Below, one piece after another: positions 1 to 5,778 of a stretch of DNA of 11,390 nucleotides (the stretch's first letter is position 1; every line of letters starts with the position of its first letter). The position numbers and the translations under genes are program-made. Source of the stretch: Pirellulaceae bacterium (GTDB lineage: Bacteria > Planctomycetota > Planctomycetia > Pirellulales > Pirellulaceae); assembly GCA_020846515.1 (NCBI GenBank), contig JADLDX010001066.1, positions 1 through 11,390 on the forward strand, in the 5' to 3' direction. The notes under the pieces are model-generated. The model saw only the letters and a list, made by a program, of their open reading frames with translations. It was not told where the DNA came from and did no database searches.

Positions 1-1
1 G

Positions 2-601
2 TGGAACATAGATAGTTTGCGAGAGGGAATCCCTGAAGACCATGGCCTGCGGGCGTTGGAATTGGCGGGGAGAAGTGCGTTTGAACTGGATTGTTTGCTA
101 TCCCACCGACCGGCCCCGGATTGGGCAACCCTGGAGGGTCGATGGCACGGCATTAACAAAGGAGTGGGCGCCGCGGTCTTGGGGTACACCCAGGACATCA
201 AGGTGTTTGTCACCAGCGGTCCTTGTCCTTATGGCTACAACCTGGCCGTTCACCAAGTCAGTCTGGACGATTTAGCCTGCCGCGGTTTTCGCCCAGAACT
301 CGACCCCCTTACCGGCCGGGCAAAACGGATGGGCAACTTTAAGATCATTGTGCCCGACTCCAACTGCCAACCACTTCGACTTGACTACTCGTTGGCAGCC
401 AATGACTGGCACGATCCCTCGAAACGGCTGGTCGATGATGTGGTGATGATCGACGAGGGACTGTTGCTTGGTCGAGCATCGATCAAGATAGGCAGTCACC
501 TAATGCCAATTGCCTACTTCGTGCTTAGTCGAGCCCAACATACCGAGTGCGATGCCTCGGACTCCTGCGCCGCGTGTGACGAATTGGTGATCGATCGCTA
601 G
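2..601 (+). CDS. Uncharacterised protein, possibly lipocalin-like, 5' partial
   Basis: The reading frame is open to the left edge of the window. The only start inside it is a TTG at 17 with no ribosome binding site, so the gene probably begins upstream; numbering below is from that TTG (194 residues to the TAG at 599-601). I do not recognise the family with confidence. A G-R-W-H-G stretch at residues 41-45 followed by small and aromatic residues resembles the GxW signature of small lipocalin or fatty-acid-binding-like barrels. The C-terminal half has alternating hydrophobic segments ending in a strand-like IAYFVLSRA. There is no signal peptide or membrane segment in the visible part. The tail is unusual: C178, C184 and C187 lie within the last 17 residues, which could bind metal or form disulfides. 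The gene converges with the TPR lipoprotein gene, 85 bp away. Coding status is fairly sure; function is not. Confidence 0.6.
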   Translation, partial: WNIDSLREGIPEDHGLRALELAGRSAFELDCLLSHRPAPDWATLEGRWHGINKGVGAAVLGYTQDIKVFVTSGPCPYGYNLAVHQVSLDDLACRGFRPELDPLTGRAKRMGNFKIIVPDSNCQPLRLDYSLAANDWHDPSKRLVDDVVMIDEGLLLGRASIKIGSHLMPIAYFVLSRAQHTECDASDSCAACDELVIDR

Positions 602-607
602 ACCCAT

Positions 608-635
608 CAACCAGGGATCACGAGTGACCAGGTTG
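608..635. terminator. Possible bidirectional hairpin between convergent genes
   Basis: CAACC at 608-612 pairs with GGTTG at 631-635. Inside it, GG 614-615 pairs with CC 628-629 and TCA 618-620 with TGA 625-627, giving a nested, interrupted stem of about ten pairs. It lies just after the stop of the plus-strand gene and before the stop of the convergent minus-strand gene, where a shared terminator is expected. There is no T-run on either side, so it would not be a classical intrinsic terminator. The call is weak. Confidence 0.25.
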
Positions 636-686
636 GCTATGTGACTAAGTTGCCGTTGTTATCAACTCGCGCTAAGCGAACGATGC

Positions 687-1898
687 TCAAGGAGTGGTGG
701 TTGACATCGTTGGAGGCGTATTGACCCAAGCGGGCGGTTGCGTGGCGGTTGGCAGACTGACACTGGGTGGGCTAAAGCTAGGCGTGGCGAAGCTTGACGT
801 GCTGGCCGGTACGGTGCCAGGCGTACCGAAGCTAGGCGTGCTCGTTGGGGTGGCTGTAATTTGTTGGCCCATGCCTTGCACACTTTGGTAAATGTTGCTG
901 GCGGTTTGATAGGCACTAGCGGCACCTGCCACAGCTCCACTGCCACCTAAGCGTGCGTAGAGATCGCGGGCTTGTTGCAAATTTGGATCTATTTGCAGAG
1001 CGGCTTGTAGTTGTTGTTGGGCGGCAGGCAGATTCTGCTTCGTGGCGAACACGTAAGCCACGTTATAGTGCGCGACGGCGGGCGGCAGAACTTGCTGCAA
1101 TTGTTTGACGGCCTCTTCCGGCTGGCCGTTTTCGACCAACACGGTGGCCAGGTTGTTGCGAACTCGGACACTAGTGGGATCCATGGCCGCAGCCTTGCTC
1201 AGGCTATCGCGTGCAGCAGCAGCGTTGCCTGCCTTGGAGTAGGCCAGTCCCAGGTCGTTATGGATCGAAGCGTCATTGGGATTAACGCTGATGGCCTTCT
1301 GAAAGAAGGTCACCGACTGCTGAGTGTCGCCGCGACGGTCGTGCAAACGAGCCATGCTGACCAGGGCATTGACGTTATTGGGTTCTGATTCCAAGGCCTT
1401 CTTGTAGCTCTCGAGCGCTTTGTCAGATTGCCCTTGTCCTTCGGCCAAAGCGCCTTGCATCACGAACAGGTCGGGTGACAATTTTCCGGGCAAGGATGCC
1501 AGGCTGGTCGGATCTTCTTTATCGCCAGGCACCGCCGAGTCGGCAGGTTTAAATGTGCCTACGACAGCATTTTTGGCTTTCCCGAAGCCACTGCTTACCG
1601 TGGCTCCCATGGTTTTAAACGCGCCACCGACGCCTTTGGCCGCAGTAGCACTGGCCCCGTAAACCGAGTTGCCAGTGGTTGACCACCAGCCACTGCCCCC
1701 AGACATCGACGAACAGCCGACCGACGTCAGGCACGTTGTGACCGCGCATGCCGCGATGAGCGACTTGATGAACTTCTGGCGAGCCAATGGGCGAAGTGTG
1801 TTTCGTTGAGCAGCCACTTGCGAACTCCAGCGTGTATCGTGATATCGATTGTGCTTTGCTAGCAACCGATGTTTACGGACGGCAAGTCCGGTAATCAC
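687..1898 (-). CDS. TPR-repeat protein, probable lipoprotein
   Basis: The longest frame starts at a GTG (1898) and gives 403 residues. A hydrophobic signal segment (about residues 44-61, after R40-Q-K-F-I-K45) ends in S-V-G-C62, a loose lipobox, so the mature protein would be lipid-anchored at C62. Thirty-seven residues before a normal signal peptide is odd. A TTG at 1787 (L38) would give a conventional one; neither start has a Shine-Dalgarno. After a Gly/Ser/Ala-rich spacer (63-130), about five tetratricopeptide repeats fill residues 141-317, with typical units such as A-L-E-S-Y-K-K-A-L-E-x-x-P-N at 161-174 and the usual 34-residue period; the fourth is shortened. TPRs are protein-protein docking scaffolds. 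The last 80 residues are a Pro/Ser/Thr-rich, presumably disordered tail. It lies 45 bp after the upstream minus-strand gene and is probably co-transcribed with it. TadD and PilF of pilus systems are also TPR lipoproteins, but no pilus gene is present here, so no such role is assigned. Confidence 0.85.
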   Translation of the reverse strand: MITGLAVRKHRLLAKHNRYHDTRWSSQVAAQRNTLRPLARQKFIKSLIAACAVTTCLTSVGCSSMSGGSGWWSTTGNSVYGASATAAKGVGGAFKTMGATVSSGFGKAKNAVVGTFKPADSAVPGDKEDPTSLASLPGKLSPDLFVMQGALAEGQGQSDKALESYKKALESEPNNVNALVSMARLHDRRGDTQQSVTFFQKAISVNPNDASIHNDLGLAYSKAGNAAAARDSLSKAAAMDPTSVRVRNNLATVLVENGQPEEAVKQLQQVLPPAVAHYNVAYVFATKQNLPAAQQQLQAALQIDPNLQQARDLYARLGGSGAVAGAASAYQTASNIYQSVQGMGQQITATPTSTPSFGTPGTVPASTSSFATPSFSPPSVSLPTATQPPAWVNTPPTMSTTTP

Positions 1899-1943
1899 GA
1901 TCGTTATCGGAGTTTCGTTTAGACCGACTTTAACGGTAATGCG

Positions 1944-2483
1944 TTACATCAGCAGAAACGGGACATCGCTGCTACCGTCGGTGTCGCGGCGTTCCCACTC
2001 ACGACGTATTTCGCGAAGTCCATAAGCGCACATTTCAAAGTGGACACTCAGGCGACTGAGGAGATCACTGGACACATGCCGTCCATCGGCTGCGATATCG
2101 CTGGCAATGCGATACGCCCGTTTGCCTTGGGCGCAGTAACTAATGAACTGATCGCTCTTGTCGCTGGCCTGCAGTTCTCGCAATGACTCTGGATAAACGC
2201 CAGTCCAAAAGAGCGTGTAGTCGCCGATATGGCGATGGACTTCGCGTTTCGCCTCACCCAAACGTTGCTCGGCCTCAGCAATCATGCACACCACGTCGGT
2301 GGCTCGCCGACCGTCCAGTTGCCGCACGCGATGCATAGTATCGACGCGACTAAATCGAACTAAGAGATCGCTAACGTAGTCGACCAATTGAGTGTCGACA
2401 ACGCCTAACTGCGAGTGAAAGACATACTCGCTTAGACCGGTAAAAAAACGCTCTAACGTATCCGATGCACCTTCGCCAGACAT
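1944..2483 (-). CDS. Hypothetical helical protein, 179 aa
   Basis: I do not recognise this protein. The frame extends to a TTG at 2489, but the ATG at 2483 is preceded at six bases by a perfect AAAGGAGG, which decides the start; the TAA is at 1946-1944. The product is soluble, with no signal peptide or membrane segment, and is rich in charged and amphipathic stretches that look helical, for example residues 66-84 with repeated Ala, Glu, Arg and Lys. The most distinctive segment is H-I-G-D-Y-T-L-F-W-T-G-V-Y-P-E at 85-99, a dense aromatic motif of the kind usually conserved in an orthologous family. Three cysteines (C66 and two later) are scattered and form no metal motif. It follows the palindrome cluster, has its own candidate promoter at 2528-2555, and precedes the TPR lipoprotein gene by 45 bp on the same strand. 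A small regulatory or adaptor protein is possible, but the sequence does not show it. Confidence 0.85.
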   Translation of the reverse strand: MSGEGASDTLERFFTGLSEYVFHSQLGVVDTQLVDYVSDLLVRFSRVDTMHRVRQLDGRRATDVVCMIAEAEQRLGEAKREVHRHIGDYTLFWTGVYPESLRELQASDKSDQFISYCAQGKRAYRIASDIAADGRHVSSDLLSRLSVHFEMCAYGLREIRREWERRDTDGSSDVPFLLM

Positions 2484-2489
2484 AGGCAA

Positions 2490-2497
2490 CCTCCTTT
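2490..2497 (-). promoter_or_regulatory. Perfect Shine-Dalgarno for the 179-aa protein
   Basis: On the minus strand this reads AAAGGAGG, six bases before the ATG at 2483. It sets the start at the ATG rather than the in-frame TTG at 2489, which lies inside the spacer. The other genes in the window have weak or no such signal, so this gene may be translated more efficiently. Confidence 0.8.
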
Positions 2498-2527
2498 GGT
2501 GGTGATTACCCCTACCCTCTATTCGAA

Positions 2528-2555
2528 ATTAATTATCGATACCGCCAGTTGTCAA
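2528..2555 (-). promoter_or_regulatory. Candidate sigma-70-type promoter for the 179-aa/TPR unit
   Basis: On the minus strand a perfect TTGACA (2555-2550) is followed after 16 bases by ATTAAT (2533-2528), four of six matches to TATAAT, in the most AT-rich stretch of the gap. Transcription would start near 2520, leaving a leader of about 35 bases with the strong ribosome binding site. The position between the palindrome cluster and the gene suggests that transcription restarts here. The -10 match is imperfect. Confidence 0.45.
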
Positions 2556-2576
2556 GAGCGCGCGCAGGTTTTCGTA

Positions 2577-2796
2577 GACGAGCCGCTCCGCGACTCGTCA
2601 AAAATCACTCGCGTAAACAAGTCGCTCCGCGACTCGTCAGCATGTAGGCGAATCGCTCCGCGACTCGTAAAGATGTAGTCGAATCGCTCCGCGACTCGTC
2701 AAAGCAGCCATGGTGTCCAGCATTCTTTTTGACGAGTCGCGGAGCGATTCGTCTACAAACCAGCATTCTTCTTCACGAGTCGCGGAGCGATTCGTC
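2577..2796. repeat. Cluster of six REP-like palindromes, four in one orientation and two inverted
   Basis: Six copies of a 23-bp unit with core TCGCTCCGCGA lie at 2577-2599, 2616-2638, 2647-2669 and 2678-2700 (same orientation) and at 2731-2753 and 2774-2796 (reverse complement). Each unit is a near-palindrome: a ten-base arm ending in TCGC, a three-base TCC loop, and GCGACTCGTC, so each can fold alone. Oppositely oriented copies could also pair with each other over their full length. Spacers contain GTAG on one side and A-rich bases on the other. The cluster lies between the 3' end of the kinase-like gene (stop at 2822) and the promoter of the 179-aa gene, filling most of the 338-bp gap between those two genes. 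The layout resembles enterobacterial REP/BIME clusters, which act in transcript ends and mRNA stability; that role is inferred here. Confidence 0.85.
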
Positions 2797-2802
2797 TACA
2801 AA
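2717..2802. repeat. 43-bp tandem duplication carrying the inverted palindromes
   Basis: Bases 2717-2759 and 2760-2802 are abutting direct repeats that differ at only two positions. Each begins CCAGCATTCTT and ends TCTACAAA, with one inverted palindrome inside. The near identity suggests a recent local duplication of a whole palindrome plus its flank. Confidence 0.85.
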
Positions 2803-2821
2803 GTAGCCGCGAAGTCTCCGT

Positions 2822-4075
2822 TCAAATGGGGTAGCGCCAGCGTGGCGTTTGGGCCGAGTCGGCCAGTGATGCATTGAGGGGCGAGTGTTTGGCGGCTGCC
2901 TTCTCGGTACGGATGATATGATCCGCGCGTGAGCGAATGCGGCGATTCATGAGGCAATCCAGGGGCGGAATGTGAATAGCCATTAAACGCTCAACGGCTT
3001 CGGACACTTGCTGTATGACATGGCCATGGGTTTGACTGTCTATCGGCCAAGCCCCAACCTGTTTCGATAGCCAATCATCATGGGCAACAAATTCTGGTAG
3101 TTGGGAGTGTCTGGTCAACCAGAGCCAACGGCCGTAGCCGACGCGATAGACAAAATCGCCTGGCCGAGCCAGCGATTGGAGTCGAGCATCGGCGGCATGC
3201 AACTGTTCCACACCCTCGCGCGAACGTCTTCCGATAATATGCATGGCTACTAATTGATCTTCAGAGACCTCGTGCGACATCGAGTGAGCACTATGCTCCA
3301 ACCAACTGCGCACCAAGGTCTGCGGCTGGTCGACCGGCAGGCTGAATCGCACACCAGCCCCACCACCCAATCGTTGATGAGCGGTCAGCCAACCGCCCAG
3401 GGTTTTGAGTTGTCTTTGGATGCGTTGATACGGATCGTTATCGGTCCTATGCGATTCTTCATTCCGGGGTGCGTTCAGCGCGGCCATTGTTGCAGGGGGG
3501 ATCTCGCAGAACGGATGTTCGATGATCAGTTCCCAAGCCTGCTGCGTGCTGACTTGCCAGACAACGCTCAGGCTCAAATCTGCGCGTTGCCTTGCATCGC
3601 GGGATATGCTGTTGGCGATACACTGAATAGCATCTTGAATCATGCGGGTCAGCAAACCGACCGGCAAATACATCCGTGGCAAGGAGCGTTCCCAGCCAAT
3701 CCACTTGAGGCTCAACTGTTGATGCGCTATAGACTCTTGCAGGGCCGGCGCGGCCAGCTTACGCCACTGGGCTGGATAAAAACGTTGTCGATGCAACCAG
3801 GCCAAAGCGGCTCCCGGCATTCGCTCGACAGAACGCGATATCAGCCGTTCATTTGCTCGCACCACGCGTGTGGGGGCACTGGAGCTGGACGTTACAAACT
3901 CCGTCCATGTCAGCAATCCCCAAGGCATCAGGGCGTCATGGGCATGATCCGCGCGCAGGCTCCGCGCGGCGTCTGCAATCAACGTCGATGAAGAGTTGGC
4001 AGCGGCGGTTGGCTGCATAGCCAAACTGGCATGTGCACTGTTGAGAGTCTTGGCAAGGGGCGCGATCAATGGCAT
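2822..4075 (-). CDS. Degenerate histidine-kinase-like protein with a GGDEF-like C-terminus
   Basis: The product is 417 residues and soluble, with no signal peptide or membrane segment. Residues 44-60 (H-A-H46-D-A-L-M-P51) look like a HisKA H-box, so H46 may be a phospho-acceptor. Residues 130-248 follow the GHKL ATPase plan: N155 sits in an N-box-like helix, and G227-G228 to F244-S-L-P247 matches the end of the fold. However, the G1 box (DxGxG) reads E186-H-P-F-C190 and no GLGL-type lid is visible, so ATP binding is doubtful. Residues 270-340 resemble a GGDEF domain reduced to its C-terminal half: R304-P-G-D-F-V-Y-R-V leads into G313-Y-G-R-W317 where G-G-D-E-F should be, so cyclase activity is not expected. 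It is most likely a pseudo-enzyme sensor or scaffold. The ATG at 4075 has only a weak upstream AAAGG. It follows the FHA-EAL gene by 154 bp on the same strand, a plausible operon partner. The domain calls rest on motif reading and are moderately certain. Confidence 0.75.
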   Translation of the reverse strand: MPLIAPLAKTLNSAHASLAMQPTAAANSSSTLIADAARSLRADHAHDALMPWGLLTWTEFVTSSSSAPTRVVRANERLISRSVERMPGAALAWLHRQRFYPAQWRKLAAPALQESIAHQQLSLKWIGWERSLPRMYLPVGLLTRMIQDAIQCIANSISRDARQRADLSLSVVWQVSTQQAWELIIEHPFCEIPPATMAALNAPRNEESHRTDNDPYQRIQRQLKTLGGWLTAHQRLGGGAGVRFSLPVDQPQTLVRSWLEHSAHSMSHEVSEDQLVAMHIIGRRSREGVEQLHAADARLQSLARPGDFVYRVGYGRWLWLTRHSQLPEFVAHDDWLSKQVGAWPIDSQTHGHVIQQVSEAVERLMAIHIPPLDCLMNRRIRSRADHIIRTEKAAAKHSPLNASLADSAQTPRWRYPI

Positions 4076-4229
4076 AGCGCCTGCCTTTCTAAGCTGCTAT
4101 TTTGGTAGGGTCATTCGGCGCAACTGCTGAATCGACCTGAACAGCTATGAAAGTTCGGCAGGAGCGGAACTCTGGCGAAACTATGCCAAGTGAGACGGTC
4201 GTCCGTAACGATTGTTCGGACTCGTCGGC

Positions 4230-5369
4230 CTATTGCAGCGGCGAATACTGTCGTAGCGGCGCAGGTGCGCCGAAGTAGAAGCCTTGAGCCGTGGAGAAGC
4301 CCAGTTCGCGGCAGGTATTGGCCTCTGCGGCAGTTTCGATACCTTCCGCCAGCGGCGCGATCCCCAGTTCACGAACCATCTTCACTAGCGAACCCAACAT
4401 ACGTTGACGTTCACTAGGCGCTTGGTCAATGCGACGGATCATCGACATGTCGAACTTGAGATAGTCTGGTGGAGCTTCAACCAATTCGCCCAGTCGCGTT
4501 TGGCCTGCGCAGAAGTCGTCATAGGCCACACCAATATTCAATTCGCGTAGTTGAGCGCGCAGGGTGCGCATCTCAGCTGGGTCAGTCACTGCGGCTTCAT
4601 GGATTTCAAGGATGATGCGAGCTTCTTGGCTCAGTTGTCGCACCTGTGCCATCGACTCAACCAAACCGTCCCGCGAGATTTCGAAGGGATGAGTATTGAC
4701 GAACAACCAAGCTTCGGCCGGCAGGTTGAGACCTTCGCGAACACCTTCCCAGCGCAGCATACGGCTCAATTCCACTTCCATGTTCAGGCGCGCGGCGGCG
4801 TTGAACATGGCAGCACAGGATTCCATACCAAACACGCGACTGCGCGCTAGGACTTCATAACCGAGTGCACGACCACTAAATATGTCTACGATCGGCTGAT
4901 AGAACGGAGTGACCAAGCGGTTCTCCATCAAGCGATCAAATTGGACCAAGGCCAGTGCCTGGTCGCAAACATCTTCTTGGAGTGTATGGCAGGTTGTCCG
5001 GCGCACATCGCATTTGACGCGCATAGCTACGTCTGCGAACTGGACCAGGTCCTCTTCGCGCAGCGGTGTGGGTTCGGAGATTCGTCGACCATTGACATAG
5101 GTACCATTGGTACTCTTGCGATCGACAACCCACAATTGGTTGCGATCCAGTTGTAAGTCGGCATGGTGACCAGAGATGGTTCGATAGTTTAATTGCAAGC
5201 AGCAACCCGGTTGGCGCCCGACGGAAAACGGGACTGGGTCGACCAGGATTTCGCGCTGGTCTGCGTCGCTGCCACCGGTACGCAGCAGCATCCACACGGC
5301 TTCTTCGCCGGGTTGGGTTTCTATGCGAGAAACCGGGCTGCTGTATTCACATGGCATTGGAGATTGCAT
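4230..5369 (-). CDS. FHA-EAL protein, putative cyclic-di-GMP phosphodiesterase
   Basis: The product is 379 residues and cytoplasmic. An FHA domain spans about residues 40-118, with G51-R52, S66-x-x-H69 and S86-T-N-G-T-Y-V-N-G94, the residues that bind phosphothreonine in this family. An EAL domain spans about 145-375. Reading against known EAL phosphodiesterases, the catalytic set is present: E172 (in E-V-L, not E-A-L), N225, E255, D284-D285, K305, E342 and Q362. Hydrolysis of cyclic-di-GMP to linear pGpG is therefore expected. Loop 6, usually DDFGTG, is D-D-F-C-A-G here, which may alter dimer or substrate control. The architecture implies a phosphodiesterase recruited or gated by Ser/Thr kinase output; the divergent neighbour at 7644 encodes such a kinase. 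The ATG at 5369 has no good ribosome binding site and is preceded by an inverted repeat; a second in-frame ATG is at 5357. The TAG at 4232-4230 leaves 154 bp before the next gene on this strand. Coding and domain calls are firm; the partner is inferred. Confidence 0.93.
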   Translation of the reverse strand: MQSPMPCEYSSPVSRIETQPGEEAVWMLLRTGGSDADQREILVDPVPFSVGRQPGCCLQLNYRTISGHHADLQLDRNQLWVVDRKSTNGTYVNGRRISEPTPLREEDLVQFADVAMRVKCDVRRTTCHTLQEDVCDQALALVQFDRLMENRLVTPFYQPIVDIFSGRALGYEVLARSRVFGMESCAAMFNAAARLNMEVELSRMLRWEGVREGLNLPAEAWLFVNTHPFEISRDGLVESMAQVRQLSQEARIILEIHEAAVTDPAEMRTLRAQLRELNIGVAYDDFCAGQTRLGELVEAPPDYLKFDMSMIRRIDQAPSERQRMLGSLVKMVRELGIAPLAEGIETAAEANTCRELGFSTAQGFYFGAPAPLRQYSPLQ

Positions 5370-5778
5370 GATTCTCGTTTTACTCGGAGTAACGAATCAT
5401 CTCGCTGTCGACGGACTCTGTGGGAACTGCACGAAACGCTCATGTAATGTAGACCACACTTTGTGCGCTGCAGTTAGAAATGCCAAAGATTTTCTAAAAC
5501 GAGTTCTGAATGTCGCGCAGGATGTGTATCGACAGTGCGCGGGTGTTGTGGCACGCCTGCATGCCTGGTTGTTGTATGCCGTACATTTGCTGCAATCGTC
5601 AGGGTGGCTGGGACAATAGTACATATTTATCGACTTCCGGGTCGCCCTAATCCGAGATCGTTATGTGCGCCCTACTCTTTCGGAAGTGTGAAATTGCCCA
5701 GTGGATTTCCCAAGGGCATGACCCATCACTTCATTCCATGCCTCCCGCCGCTAATGGCAGGAAAAGCAGAGCAGTTTT
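5370..5778. other. 409-bp divergent intergenic region
   Basis: This region must hold the start signals for both the FHA-EAL gene and the AAA+/kinase-tubulin pair. Apart from the inverted repeat at its left edge, I see a perfect seven-base inverted pair, ACTTCCG at 5633-5639 and CGGAAGT at 5681-5687, enclosing 41 bases of likely leader. I found no -35/-10 pair with good sequence and spacing on either strand. Short frames here overlap one another on both strands and lack gene-like sequence. A purine stretch AGGAAAAG at 5759-5766 precedes the ATPase ATG by 12 bases and is only a weak ribosome binding site. Confidence 0.5.
5371..5397. promoter_or_regulatory. Imperfect inverted repeat abutting the FHA-EAL start codon
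   Basis: On the minus strand ATTCGTTACT is followed by a CCG loop and AGTAAAACGAGAAT, one base before the ATG at 5369. Allowing bulges, about ten pairs form. In the mRNA this hairpin would cover the ribosome binding region; in DNA it could be a dyad operator. No known regulator site was recognised. Confidence 0.3.

Noticed and set aside
2577..2802. The palindrome cluster as a CRISPR array
   Set aside because: Repeat spacing is irregular and short, orientation switches within the cluster, flanks are duplicated with the repeats, and no cas gene is present.
3254..3991. A 245-residue plus-strand frame opposite the kinase-like gene
   Set aside because: It is antisense to a gene with recognisable domain motifs, and its own translation shows no family features.
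4152..4171. AGTTC/GAACT inverted pair between the FHA-EAL and kinase-like genes as a terminator
   Set aside because: The stem is only five pairs with a ten-base loop and no T-run in either direction, so it is no better than chance.
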